DNA of 62,364 nucleotides, taken from NCBI GenBank assembly GCA_003210735.1, contig QCUM01000010.1:1-62364 (forward strand), written 5' to 3'. The notes beneath the pieces were generated by a model. The model searched no databases. It was not told where the DNA came from and saw only the letters and a list, made by a program, of their open reading frames with translations. Each line of letters starts with the position of its first letter. Position 1 is the stretch's first letter. Both the position numbers and the translations under genes were made by a program. Below, piece by piece: positions 38,672 through 47,823 of this stretch. The DNA is from Synechococcus sp. AG-679-D13. GTDB taxonomy: Bacteria; Cyanobacteriota; Cyanobacteriia; PCC-6307; Cyanobiaceae.

Positions 38672-38770
38672 GCTGACCGCTCTGCAATTGCTGTTTAGAC
38701 ATGTTGAAGGGCAACGCACACCTCCCACAAGCTGCGGAAGCCCGCACCTCCCATTCAAGCCAAAACGGCG

Positions 38771-40627
38771 ATGACCAGGATCCGTCCGATTCCCAACACA
38801 ACGGATCCCGCTGGGCTGCGCCTGGAACTGGAGCTGGTGCTGCAGCAACCTGTTCCCGGACCTGAGCAACTGGAAGGCGCCCTGCCGTTGCTCCACACCG
38901 TGGACAACGTCACAGCGGATCAGTGGCGAGATCTGCAGGTGCTGCCGCTGTTCATGGATTCAGAGATTCTGGACCTCGCTGTTCCCAGCGACTGGCGAGA
39001 GCCGGAATGGCGGACTCTGATCAATGCTCTGCCGGAGAGCGGTCGAACAGTGCGCCTTCACCCGGCGCTGCAACAGGACCTGATCCACGCACTCGCTTCA
39101 CAGGAAGGAAGCGCAAGCCGCAGGCCCCCTCCAACAAATGTCCCCCCGCCTGAGCCACCGGCCGAATCATCCGAAGACAACAGCTCCGTTGAAGCAGCGG
39201 CCTCTTCCTTTCTGGAGGGATTTCATGCCGAAGGCGTCCTCGAAACCACGGAGAACGACAACGCAGACGTCACCAAAGACGCCGTAGACCTGGAAGCCAG
39301 CCTCCAGGACGCCGAAACGTCACCGGTGGTGGCTTTGGTGGACCGGATCCTGCTGCAGGCGATGTCGGTCAGCGCATCGGACATCCACGTGGAACCGCAA
39401 CAGAAAGGGCTGCGACTGCGATACCGCCAGGACGGCGTCCTGCAGCAATACGTGGAACCGCTGCCCAGCCGGCTGATCCCCGCGGTGACATCCCGCTTCA
39501 AGATCCTCGCGGATCTGGACATCGCCGAAAGGCGCCAGGCCCAGGATGGGCGAATCCGTCGCCGCTATCGCGACCGTGTGGTGGATTTCCGGGTCAATAC
39601 CCTGCCCAGCCGCTTCGGCGAGAAGGTCTGTCTTCGCCTGCTCGACAGCAGTGCCACCCAGCTGGGACTGGACAAGCTGATCTCCAATTCCGCAACGCTC
39701 GATCTGGTACGTGAGTTGGGATCAAAACCCTTCGGAATGATCCTGGTGACGGGACCAACCGGGTCGGGTAAGTCGACAACCTTGTACTCACTTCTGGCGG
39801 AACGCAACGACCCCGGCATCAACATCTCCACAGTCGAGGATCCGATTGAGTACACACTTCCAGGCATCACCCAGTGCCAGGTGAACCGGGAGAAGGGATT
39901 TGATTTCGCCACGGCTCTGCGGGCCTTCATGCGCCAGGACCCCGACGTGCTGCTGGTGGGAGAAACCCGCGATCTGGAAACCGCCAAAACCGCGATCGAA
40001 GCCGCGCTCACCGGTCACCTGGTGCTCAGCACCCTGCATGCGAATGACGCACCCAGCACCATCGCCCGCCTGGATGAAATGGGCGTTGAAACCTTCATGG
40101 TGTCGGCCGCGTTGATCGGGATTGTTTCCCAGCGGCTGATGCGTCGAGTTTGCTCCAAGTGCCGTAGGCCCTACAGACCTGATGAACAGGAGCTGGGTCG
40201 CTTCGGACTCATGGCCAGCCGCGAAAACGAGGTGAGGTTTTTCAGAGCTCATCATCACGACGGCCATGGCCAGGCCTGTCCGCAATGCAAAGGCAGTGGT
40301 TACAAGGGCCGGATCGGCGTGTATGAAGTGCTGAGGATGAACGAAGAGCTGGCCACAGCTGTGTCCTCCGGAGCCACCACAGACGTGATCCGACAGCTTG
40401 CCCTCGAGTCAGGAATGGTCACCCTGCTCGGCTACAGCCTTGACCTGGTCCGGCAGGGTCTCACCACTCTCGAGGAGGTCGGTCGAATGATCCTGACCGA
40501 CTCCGGTCTGGAATCCGAGCGAAGAGCTCGGGCTCTCAGCACAATGACGTGCAGAGGCTGCGGAGCCGGACTGCAGGAAAGCTGGCTGGAATGTCCTTAC
40601 TGCCTCGCTCCGCGCCATAGCCACTGA
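38771..40627 (+). CDS. pilB: type IV pilus extension ATPase PilB (GspE/PulE family)
   Basis: Hexameric ATPase that powers pilus extension. A divergent N-terminal region is followed by the GspE core: [20 protein letters not shown], the Walker [10 protein letters not shown] at 328-336, [24 protein letters not shown] (Walker B region) and a tetracysteine zinc element (CSKCRRPY and CPQCKG). The last 30 residues carry a second CxxC pair (CRGCG and CPYC) that looks like an extra zinc ribbon. Length 618 residues. pilT and pilC follow. Confidence 0.93.
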   Translation: MTRIRPIPNTTDPAGLRLELELVLQQPVPGPEQLEGALPLLHTVDNVTADQWRDLQVLPLFMDSEILDLAVPSDWREPEWRTLINALPESGRTVRLHPALQQDLIHALASQEGSASRRPPPTNVPPPEPPAESSEDNSSVEAAASSFLEGFHAEGVLETTENDNADVTKDAVDLEASLQDAETSPVVALVDRILLQAMSVSASDIHVEPQQKGLRLRYRQDGVLQQYVEPLPSRLIPAVTSRFKILADLDIAERRQAQDGRIRRRYRDRVVDFRVNTLPSRFGEKVCLRLLDSSATQLGLDKLISNSATLDLVRELGSKPFGMILVTGPTGSGKSTTLYSLLAERNDPGINISTVEDPIEYTLPGITQCQVNREKGFDFATALRAFMRQDPDVLLVGETRDLETAKTAIEAALTGHLVLSTLHANDAPSTIARLDEMGVETFMVSAALIGIVSQRLMRRVCSKCRRPYRPDEQELGRFGLMASRENEVRFFRAHHHDGHGQACPQCKGSGYKGRIGVYEVLRMNEELATAVSSGATTDVIRQLALESGMVTLLGYSLDLVRQGLTTLEEVGRMILTDSGLESERRARALSTMTCRGCGAGLQESWLECPYCLAPRHSH

Positions 40628-40637
40628 GGGAAACACC

Positions 40638-41714
40638 ATGACCCTGATGATCGAGGATCTGATGGAACAACTGGTGGAGGGCGGCGGCAGCGACCTTCAC
40701 ATCGCCACAGGGCAGCCGCCCTTCGGTCGATTCAGTGGAGAACTGCGGCCGATGACGGACGACCCCCTTGAGGAGGAGGACTGCAACAAGCTGATCTTCT
40801 CGATGTTGAACAACAGCCAGAGAAAGACCCTTGAGCAGACCTGGGAGCTGGACTGTGCCTATGGCCTTAAGGGTGTGGCCCGCTTCCGGGTGAACGTCTA
40901 CCGGCAGAGGGGGAGCTACGCCGCCTGCCTAAGGGCACTGGGCAGCACGATCCCCAGTGTGGAACAGCTGGACCTGCCTCCTGTGGTGCTCGAGGTGAGT
41001 CAACGTCCTCGGGGGATGGTGCTGGTAACCGGCCCCACCGGTTCCGGCAAAACCACAACGCTGGCGGCATTGCTGGATCACATCAATCACACGCGGAGTG
41101 AACACATCCTCACCATCGAGGACCCGATTGAATTCGTTTATCAGAGCGACAAAAGCCTGGTGCACCAGCGGCAGCTCCATGAAGACACCCGCAGCTTTGC
41201 CAACGCCCTCAAAGCAGCCCTGCGTGAAGACCCCGACGTGATTCTGGTGGGAGAAATGCGGGACCTGGAAACAATTCAGCTCGCGGTGAGCGCCGCAGAA
41301 ACAGGTCACCTGGTGTTCGGCACGTTGCACACCAGCTCAGCCGCTCAGACCGTGGACCGGATGGTGGATGTATTCCCACCCGAACAACAGACGCAGATCC
41401 GCGTTCAACTCTCTGGAAGCCTGGCAGCAGTCTTCTCCCAGACACTCTGCAAGCGTCATTCACCCAAACCGGATCAGTTCGGCCGCGTCATGGCACAGGA
41501 GATTCTGATCAACACACCCGCCACGGCGAATCTGATCCGGGAAGGAAAAACCGCGCAGCTGTATTCACAGATCCAGACGGGAGGTGAACAGGGAATGCAG
41601 ACCCTTGAAAAGGCCCTCGCCAATCTGGTTGTGAAGGGCGACGTGACCCGGGCTGAAGCCATGGCCAAGGCCAGCAAACCCGCGGAACTGGAACGGCTGC
41701 TCGGCGGTGTCTAA
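40638..41714 (+). CDS. pilT: type IV pilus retraction ATPase PilT
   Basis: ATPase that depolymerises the pilus for twitching and DNA uptake. GSDLHIATGQPPFGR, the Walker A GPTGSGKTTT near residue 135, IEDPIEFVY, EDPDVILVGEMRDLET (Walker B region) and AAETGHLVFGTLHTSSAA are characteristic. Length 358 residues. Ten bases separate it from pilB. The AIRNLIRE-type C-terminal motif is represented by TPATANLIREGK, supporting PilT over other GspE-family members. Confidence 0.95.
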   Translation: MTLMIEDLMEQLVEGGGSDLHIATGQPPFGRFSGELRPMTDDPLEEEDCNKLIFSMLNNSQRKTLEQTWELDCAYGLKGVARFRVNVYRQRGSYAACLRALGSTIPSVEQLDLPPVVLEVSQRPRGMVLVTGPTGSGKTTTLAALLDHINHTRSEHILTIEDPIEFVYQSDKSLVHQRQLHEDTRSFANALKAALREDPDVILVGEMRDLETIQLAVSAAETGHLVFGTLHTSSAAQTVDRMVDVFPPEQQTQIRVQLSGSLAAVFSQTLCKRHSPKPDQFGRVMAQEILINTPATANLIREGKTAQLYSQIQTGGEQGMQTLEKALANLVVKGDVTRAEAMAKASKPAELERLLGGV

Positions 41715-41734
41715 GTGAGGCGAAAGCAGAATCC

Positions 41735-42982
41735 ATGCCAGTTTTCATAGCCACTTACACCGGACCGGCAGGCCAGTCGAGAAGCCTGACCGTCAAAGCC
41801 GCCGACCCCAGCCAAGCTCGCAAACTGCTCCGCCGCCGAGGCATCCGCGCCGAAGAACTCAAACCGGCCAGCGAAAACACCCGAGGGAATGAAAGCGGAT
41901 CGTCAAGGCTGCTTTCGTTTGAACTCAACAAGCTGTTCGAAAAGCCACCCGGAGTGAAGGAGAAAGCCGTCTTCGCCAGCAAACTGGCGGCGCTGGTGGA
42001 TGCCGGGGTGCCGATTGTGCGCAGCCTCGATTTGATGGCAAGCCAGCAGAAGCTGCCGATGTTTCAACGAGCCCTCACGAAAGTGAGCCTGGATGTGAAC
42101 GAAGGAGTGGCCCTCGGAACAGCCATCCGTCAGTGGCCCAAGGTGTTCGACGAGCTCAGCATCGCCATGGTGGAAGCCGGTGAAGCTGGCGGAGTGCTGG
42201 ATGAAGCGCTGAAGCGGCTGGCGAAGCTGTTGGAGGAGAACGCCAAGCTGCAGAACCAGATCAAAGGGGCCCTGGGTTATCCGGTGGCTGTGCTGGTGAT
42301 CGCGATCCTCGTCTTCCTCGGCATGACGATCTTTCTGATTCCAACCTTTGCCGGCATCTTCGAAGACCTTGGAGCTGAGCTGCCTGCATTCACCCAGTTG
42401 CTGGTGAATCTGAGTGACCTGCTGCGCTCCAGCGTCGCCCTTTATGCAGCCGGAGCACTACTGCTGACGATCTGGTTGATCGGGCGCTACTACGCCACAC
42501 ACAATGGCCGTCGGGTGATCGATCGGCTGCTGCTGAAGCTTCCTCTCTTTGGAGAACTGATCCTGATGACAGCGACTGCGCAGTTCTGCCGAATCTTCAG
42601 CTCTCTCACGCGAGCTGGCGTGCCCATCCTCCAGGCGATGGAGATTTCCAGCCAAACCGCCGGGAACGCAATCATCTCCGACGCCATCCTGACCTCCCGC
42701 TCCATGGTTCAGGAGGGGATCCTGCTCAGCACAGCACTGATCCGGCAGAAGGTCCTGCCGGACATGGCTCTGAACATGTTGGCCATCGGCGAAGAAACAG
42801 GAGAGATGGACCGGATGCTGAGCAAGGTCGCCGATTTCTACGAAGACGAGGTAGGGGCCATGGTGAAAGCCCTGACCTCGATGCTGGAACCAGCGATGAT
42901 CGTGGTGGTGGGCGGCATCGTGGGATCCATTCTTTTGGCGATGTATTTGCCGATGTTCACCGTGTTCGACCAGATCCAGTAA
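41735..42982 (+). CDS. pilC: type IV pilus inner-membrane platform protein PilC
   Basis: Membrane platform on which PilB and PilT act. The 415-residue protein has two GspF domains, with EKAVFASKLAALVDAGVPIV and TATAQFCRIFSSLTRAGVPI as repeat starts, and three hydrophobic segments (about 185-210, 230-250, 385-405). It follows pilT by 20 bases. The 3' end overlaps the convergent flavoprotein gene by 26 bases. The presence of all three genes supports an active type IV pilus or a natural competence apparatus. Confidence 0.94.
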   Translation: MPVFIATYTGPAGQSRSLTVKAADPSQARKLLRRRGIRAEELKPASENTRGNESGSSRLLSFELNKLFEKPPGVKEKAVFASKLAALVDAGVPIVRSLDLMASQQKLPMFQRALTKVSLDVNEGVALGTAIRQWPKVFDELSIAMVEAGEAGGVLDEALKRLAKLLEENAKLQNQIKGALGYPVAVLVIAILVFLGMTIFLIPTFAGIFEDLGAELPAFTQLLVNLSDLLRSSVALYAAGALLLTIWLIGRYYATHNGRRVIDRLLLKLPLFGELILMTATAQFCRIFSSLTRAGVPILQAMEISSQTAGNAIISDAILTSRSMVQEGILLSTALIRQKVLPDMALNMLAIGEETGEMDRMLSKVADFYEDEVGAMVKALTSMLEPAMIVVVGGIVGSILLAMYLPMFTVFDQIQ

Positions 42983-44270
42983 CGGCTTCCGCAACCGCCT
43001 GACCAGCCAGCCAGCCCCCGCTCCAGCAGGCCTGGAAGTTGAAACCGCCGGTCACCCCATCCACATCCAGGAGTTCTCCGGCCAGATAAAGACCCGGACA
43101 ACAACGGCTTTCCATACTGGCCAGATTCACCTCCCCCAGAGCCACACCGCCGGCGATGACGAACTCCTCGCCGAAAGGACCACGGCCCTTGATCTCCAGC
43201 CGCTGAGCACAAAGAATGTCCACAAGGCGGCGCTCTGCCTTCAACGGCAGTTCCGCCCAACGTCGCTCAGGGTCCGATCCCGTCATGGCCAGGAAGGCCT
43301 GCCAGAGACGACGAGGAAGATGGTCGAACGGTCTTGAAGCAGAGAGCGTGCGCGAGGCCTGATCCTGTCGCCACCGCTGAAGCCGCTGCTCGACACCCAA
43401 ACGACCGAGGCCTGCACTCCAGTCCACCTTCAGCACGCCCTTGTAATGGGTTTGATGCAGGGCCCTGGCGGCAAACGCTGAAAGCCTGAGCGTGGCAGGA
43501 CCGCTCAGACCGCGATGGGTGATGAGCACTCGTCCGATCTGCCGGAAGCGCTGATCACCCAGCCTCAGATCAAGACCCACATCATCAATCGCGATGCCGC
43601 TGCACGCGGTCAGCGCCTTGTCCTGAAGCGACAGGCTGAACAACGAAGGTACCGGGGGCACCACCTGATGACCGAGTTCCTCGGCCATCGTCCGGCCGCT
43701 CGGATGGCCACCGGTCGCAAGCATTAGCCTGCGCGCCCGCAATGGTGCCTCCAGGCCGCGGCCTTCGACCACAAAGACACCATCAGCCTCAACTGTCACC
43801 CGCTGCACCATCGCTCGGGTGCGGAGCTGCACACCTGCCTTCGCAGCAGCCAGACGCAGGCATTGAATCACTGCCTCAGAACGGTTCTCTCTCGGAAACA
43901 TCCGACCATCAGGCTCTTCCACAAGGGTGAGGCCGTGTTCATCGAACCAGGCAACTGCATCACCACAGGCAAAGCGGCTGAACGGACCCCGCAGAGGGCG
44001 GCTACCCCGTGGGTAATGGGAAACCAACTCAAGGGGGTCCCAGCAGGCATGGGTGACATTGCAGCGGCCACCACCACTGATGCGCACTTTCTGGAGCGGC
44101 TCCGGAGTGCCTTCCAACACCAGCACTCCGGTAACGCCCTGCTCCGCTGCAGTGATGGCAGCCATGTAACCGGCTGGACCACCCCCAACAACGATCAGAT
44201 CAGGCGGGCTGGAAGCGCAGTGCGACGCCGTTGTTGCAGTAGCGCTTACCCGTCGGTCGGGGTCCGTCAT
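42957..44270 (-). CDS. HI0933/YhiN-family flavoprotein
   Basis: A 437-residue FAD protein with the dinucleotide loop DLIVVGGGPAGYMAAITAAE, VRISGGGRCNVTHAC, LATGGHPSG and, near the end, ELLDVDGVTGGFNFQACWSG, all hallmarks of the HI0933 family. Function is unproven; a reductase role on RNA or amino acid substrates has been proposed for relatives. The ATG at 44270 is the last usable start before the conserved core, so it overlaps the msrB end by 71 bases in another frame. Confidence 0.87.
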   Translation of the reverse strand: MTDPDRRVSATATTASHCASSPPDLIVVGGGPAGYMAAITAAEQGVTGVLVLEGTPEPLQKVRISGGGRCNVTHACWDPLELVSHYPRGSRPLRGPFSRFACGDAVAWFDEHGLTLVEEPDGRMFPRENRSEAVIQCLRLAAAKAGVQLRTRAMVQRVTVEADGVFVVEGRGLEAPLRARRLMLATGGHPSGRTMAEELGHQVVPPVPSLFSLSLQDKALTACSGIAIDDVGLDLRLGDQRFRQIGRVLITHRGLSGPATLRLSAFAARALHQTHYKGVLKVDWSAGLGRLGVEQRLQRWRQDQASRTLSASRPFDHLPRRLWQAFLAMTGSDPERRWAELPLKAERRLVDILCAQRLEIKGRGPFGEEFVIAGGVALGEVNLASMESRCCPGLYLAGELLDVDGVTGGFNFQACWSGGWLAGQAVAEAVTGSGRTR

Positions 44271-44700
44271 TGAATACGTGCCCCTGGTGACCACCGCAGC
44301 GGTTGCAGTGGTACTCCGTGCGAGGAATGATCAATTTGAAATCTACTTTCGTAGCGACCCCACCTTCGAGAGGTTCAAAAAAACTAGGCCAGCCGGTGCC
44401 GCTGTTGAACTTCGCCTGCGAGGAAAACAAAGGTTGATCGCAGCCAGCACAGTGATAATTCCCGGGTCGCTTTTCGTCATTCAAAGAACTGGTGAAGGGG
44501 CGCTCCGTACCTTCGTTGCGAAGCACGTGGTATGCCTCAGCAGTCAGCCGCTTTCTCCAGGCATCGTCGCTGAGATTCCAGGCCGAGTCACTGGCCTTTG
44601 ATGCAGCCAACACGGGTTGTGCCCCAGAGATGCTGCCGAACACTCCAGCAATCGTTCCCATCAGCATGGATCGACGAGAGACAACAGTATTGAGGACCAC
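44200..44700 (-). CDS. msrB: peptide methionine-R-sulfoxide reductase with Tat signal
   Basis: Repairs oxidised methionine in proteins. The 166-residue protein starts with a twin-arginine signal (SRRSMLMGTIAGVFGS), so the enzyme is probably exported folded to the periplasm or lumen. Zinc Cys are at 84, 87, 132 and 135; catalytic Cys155 is in RYCNNG. The start is a GTG at 44700. It precedes the flavoprotein gene on the same strand and overlaps its start by 71 bases, suggesting coupled expression. Divergent from dusA. Confidence 0.93.
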   Translation of the reverse strand: MVLNTVVSRRSMLMGTIAGVFGSISGAQPVLAASKASDSAWNLSDDAWRKRLTAEAYHVLRNEGTERPFTSSLNDEKRPGNYHCAGCDQPLFSSQAKFNSGTGWPSFFEPLEGGVATKVDFKLIIPRTEYHCNRCGGHQGHVFNDGPRPTGKRYCNNGVALRFQPA

Positions 44701-44741
44701 AGCATCCAGAAAGCGGCGACATCGGCGGTTCTAATGGATCC

Positions 44742-45734
44742 ATGACTGCTCCCGACACCGCTGCCTACCGCTTCAGCGTGGCGCCGATGCTCGACTGCAC
44801 GGATCGCCACTTCCGTGTGCTGATGCGGCAGATCAGCCAACGCGCACTGCTGTACTCGGAGATGGTTGTGGCCCAGGCCCTGCACCACAGCAGACGCCGC
44901 GACAAGCTGCTTGATTTCGATGCTGCAGAGCATCCGATTGCCCTCCAGGTGGGGGGTGATGATCCAGACCTGCTGAGCGATGCGGCCCGCCTCGCCCAGG
45001 ATTGGGGCTACGACGAAATCAACCTGAACGTGGGATGTCCCAGCCAGAAGGTTCAGGCCGGGAACTTCGGGGCTTGCCTGATGGCGGAACCAGACCTGGT
45101 GGCCCGATGTGTAGAAGCAATGACGAGGGCGAGTTCCTTGCCTGTGACAGTGAAACACCGAATTGGCATCGACGACCTAGACAGCGATGACCTGCTCACG
45201 GCATTTGTGGATCGGGTGGCAGCTGCCGGAGCATCTCGCTTTGCGGTGCATGCCCGCAAAGCCTGGTTGGAAGGGCTTGATCCCAAACAGAACCGGACTG
45301 TTCCACCCCTCCAACACGACAGAGTGGTGGCCCTCAAACAGCGCCGACCCGAATTGATTATTGAGCTCAATGGCGGCCTGGATTCACCGGAAGATTGCCT
45401 GAAGGCCTTGAAAACTTGCGATGGAGCAATGGTGGGGCGAGCTGCCTATGAACACCCTCTGCGTTGGAGCGGCATTGACGCGCAGGTCTTTGGCGACACA
45501 CCACGAATGGTCAGAGCATCGGATGTTGTCATCGGCCTGATCCCGCACGCATCAGCCCATCTCAGCCGTGGTGGCCGTCTGTGGGATCTCTGCCGCCACC
45601 TGATGCAATTAGTGGAGGGTGTACCTGGAGCACGTCACTGGCGGAGGAATCTCGGAGAAAAAGCGCAGAGACCAAAGGCGGATCTGAGCGTGCTGGAGGA
45701 GGCCTGTCGCCAACTGAGAGAGGCCGGCCTTTGA
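44742..45734 (+). CDS. dusA: tRNA-dihydrouridine synthase, DusA type
   Basis: FMN enzyme that reduces uridines in the tRNA D loop. The TIM barrel starts FSVAPMLDCTDRHFR; the catalytic Cys99 is in NLNVGCPSQKVQAGNFGA, and VKHRIGIDDLDS follows. The block GCPSQKVQ-G-FGA and 330-residue length point to the DusA group. It is divergent from msrB and convergent with the RRM protein gene, with only ten bases between. Confidence 0.92.
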   Translation: MTAPDTAAYRFSVAPMLDCTDRHFRVLMRQISQRALLYSEMVVAQALHHSRRRDKLLDFDAAEHPIALQVGGDDPDLLSDAARLAQDWGYDEINLNVGCPSQKVQAGNFGACLMAEPDLVARCVEAMTRASSLPVTVKHRIGIDDLDSDDLLTAFVDRVAAAGASRFAVHARKAWLEGLDPKQNRTVPPLQHDRVVALKQRRPELIIELNGGLDSPEDCLKALKTCDGAMVGRAAYEHPLRWSGIDAQVFGDTPRMVRASDVVIGLIPHASAHLSRGGRLWDLCRHLMQLVEGVPGARHWRRNLGEKAQRPKADLSVLEEACRQLREAGL

Positions 45735-45736
45735 TC

Positions 45737-45750
45737 GGCTGAATTCAGCC
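45737..45750. other. 14-base palindrome between convergent genes
   Basis: GGCTGAATTCAGCC is a perfect palindrome spanning the stop region of the RRM gene, directly after the dusA stop. A second palindrome, AGGCCGGCCT, lies at 45721-45730. With no loop or T tract these are poor terminators, but they occupy the only space where one could lie. Confidence 0.5.
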
Positions 45751-46260
45751 TTCAGCACCCCCGTAGCCGGAATAGTCATCTCCACCACTGGTGGAGGAGC
45801 CACGACGACGACGGCTGCGACCATCCTCATAGGGATTGGAATCGCCACCACCGCTTGCGTTATCGCGAGCTCCATAGCTGCGATCCTCCCAGCCACGCGC
45901 TCCGGAACGGCGATCATCACCGCCACCGCCGCCACCGCCGTAGCCGCCGCCACCACCACCGCCGTAGCCGCCGCCACCACCACCGCCGTAGCCGCCGCCA
46001 CCTCGACGGGGGGCACTGCCACGGGGTTCAGCTTTGTTGATACGGAGGGGACGACCCATCAGCTCAGCACCCTGCAAGGCTTCGATGGCTGCAGCTTCAG
46101 TAGCTTCATCGCCCATTTCAATGAAGGCGAAACCACGCTTTCGGCCGGTGTCCCGCTCGAGTGGAAGGGCGCAATTGGTGACTTCGCCGAACTGGGCGAA
46201 GAGCTCAATCACATCTTCCTGCTCAGCGCGGAAGGGAAGGTTGCCAACGAAAATGCTCAC
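45745..46260 (-). CDS. RRM-domain RNA-binding protein, glycine-rich
   Basis: A 171-residue protein with one RNA-recognition motif: RNP2 in IFVGNLPF and RNP1 in KRGFAFIEM, then a long Gly-rich tail with Tyr spaced among Gly runs, and a charged end. Cyanobacterial Rbp proteins of this form bind mRNA and are often cold-induced or involved in localising photosystem mRNAs to thylakoids. The start is a GTG at 46260. The Gly tail is encoded by tandem 24-base repeats. A hairpin with a T tract lies just upstream of the start. Confidence 0.93.
   Translation of the reverse strand: MSIFVGNLPFRAEQEDVIELFAQFGEVTNCALPLERDTGRKRGFAFIEMGDEATEAAAIEALQGAELMGRPLRINKAEPRGSAPRRGGGGYGGGGGGGYGGGGGGGYGGGGGGGDDRRSGARGWEDRSYGARDNASGGGDSNPYEDGRSRRRRGSSTSGGDDYSGYGGAEG
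45937..46008. repeat. 24-base tandem repeats in the RRM protein gene
   Basis: Two exact 24-base units (45937-45960, 45961-45984) and a third partial unit (from 45985) encode the GYGGGGGG repeats of the Gly-rich tail. Such arrays change length by slippage, so tail length may vary between strains. Confidence 0.9.
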
Positions 46261-46280
46261 GTTCTGCGTGGACCGGGTAC

Positions 46281-46302
46281 AAAAAAAGGACCGAAAAGGT
46301 CT
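46281..46302 (-). promoter_or_regulatory. short hairpin with T tract before the RRM gene
   Basis: On the minus strand GACC, loop TTTTC, GGTC, then C and seven T residues. The stem is only four pairs, so termination would be weak. It lies 20 bases before the GTG of the RRM gene and about 100 bases after the argH stop, so it may end argH transcripts or attenuate the RRM transcript. Confidence 0.4.
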
Positions 46303-46402
46303 GGGTCATCGCCATCGGACCTTCACTCCAAATGAAGTGTCATACCTCCGGCATACAAATCGTAGACCCGGTAACCCGTCTCAGTCATCCCAGAGGCACA
46401 GT

Positions 46403-47803
46403 TCATTTCAGACGAACACTCCAGAGCTGGAGTTGCTCTTCAACACGTTCAAATCCAGTTCCTCCTTCACTGCGGCGCGCGGCGACAACGGCTCGTGGTG
46501 CCAAGGCATCGTGAAGATCAGGATCGAAGGCTGGATGTAACTCCCTCCAGGCCTCAAGATCCAGATCGCGCAAGAGACAGTTCTGCTCCAGACAACGCCG
46601 TACAACCGCCCCAACCAGTTGATACGCCTCTCGAAACGGAACACCGCGAGCCACTAGATAGTCGGCCACATCAGTGGCATTGGAAAAATCCTGCTCCACC
46701 GCCTGATTGAGACGTTCCACACGGAACTCAAGACCCTCCTCAAACAGAATCGCCGTTGCTTCGACACAGTCGCGCATGGTGCGAAACGCATCAAAGAGTG
46801 CCTCTTTGTCTTCCTGGAAATCTTTGTTGTAAGCCAAAGGCAAGCCTTTGATCATCGTCAGCAGAGACTGAAGATGTCCATACACTCGGCCGCACTTACC
46901 CCGCACCAACTCAGGAACATCAGGGTTCTTCTTCTGGGGCATCAGGCTGCTGCCGGTGGCGCAGCGATCCGTGAGGCGAACAAACCCGAACTCCTCAGAG
47001 GCCCAGGCGATCACCTCCTCCGACAAACGACTAAGATGCGCCATCACCAGTGAGGCCGCAGCAGAGAATTCCACGCAGAAATCTCGATCGCTGACGGCGT
47101 CGAGGCTGTTGGCATACACCGCTTCGAATCCCAACGCATCCGCGGTGTGGCGCCGATCAATCGGGACCGGAGTTCCTGCTAAGGCGGCAGCTCCGAGCGG
47201 ACAGATATTGACTCGACGACGTACATCCCTGAGCCGCTCTCGATCCCGCTGAAGCATCTCCAGATACGCCAGCAAATGATGGGCCAGGCAAAGAGGCTGA
47301 GCCCGCTGCAAATGCGTGTAGCCCGGTATCAACGTGTCGCGATGCTGATCAGCCTGACGAAACAGGGCCCTTTGTAATCGCAGCAGATCACCGTCCACTT
47401 CATCAAGACGGCGTCGCAGCCAAAGCCTCAGATCAGTGCCCACCTGGTCATTACGACTGCGGCCGGTGTGGAGCTTCTTTCCGACAGGCCCGAGCAGAGC
47501 AATCAGACGACGCTCAACGGCAAAGTGAACATCCTCATCGGCCAGTCCAGGGTTGAACTGCCCTTCTGCTGCCTCACGGCGAATGGTCTCCAGCCCCTGA
47601 TCCAGTTGATCAGCCTCGGCATCGGAAATGACTCCGCAGGCCGCCAACATGCGCGCATGGGCGATGGACCCATCCAGATCTTCCTGCAACAAGGTGAGAT
47701 CGAAGCTGATTGAAGCGTTGAACCTTTCGATGAAAGGGTGAAGACCTTGTTCAAAACGATCACTCCAGGTGCCTGCAGCCCCTCCGGTCACCCCACCCGC
47801 CAT
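46403..47803 (-). CDS. argH: argininosuccinate lyase
   Basis: Splits argininosuccinate to arginine and fumarate. The fumarase-superfamily signature [16 protein letters not shown] with the catalytic Ser loop is present, with [12 protein letters not shown] and [16 protein letters not shown] HLQRAQPL upstream. Length 466 residues, normal. It lies 20 bases downstream of the phosphatase gene on the same strand. Confidence 0.97.
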   Translation of the reverse strand: MAGGVTGGAAGTWSDRFEQGLHPFIERFNASISFDLTLLQEDLDGSIAHARMLAACGVISDAEADQLDQGLETIRREAAEGQFNPGLADEDVHFAVERRLIALLGPVGKKLHTGRSRNDQVGTDLRLWLRRRLDEVDGDLLRLQRALFRQADQHRDTLIPGYTHLQRAQPLCLAHHLLAYLEMLQRDRERLRDVRRRVNICPLGAAALAGTPVPIDRRHTADALGFEAVYANSLDAVSDRDFCVEFSAAASLVMAHLSRLSEEVIAWASEEFGFVRLTDRCATGSSLMPQKKNPDVPELVRGKCGRVYGHLQSLLTMIKGLPLAYNKDFQEDKEALFDAFRTMRDCVEATAILFEEGLEFRVERLNQAVEQDFSNATDVADYLVARGVPFREAYQLVGAVVRRCLEQNCLLRDLDLEAWRELHPAFDPDLHDALAPRAVVAARRSEGGTGFERVEEQLQLWSVRLK

Positions 47804-47823
47804 CGGTTGCTCCGTCGATCACC

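Noticed and set aside
38672..38770. Search for a CIRCE-type heat-shock operator between grpE and pilB
   Set aside because: No TTAGCACTC-like inverted repeat is present.
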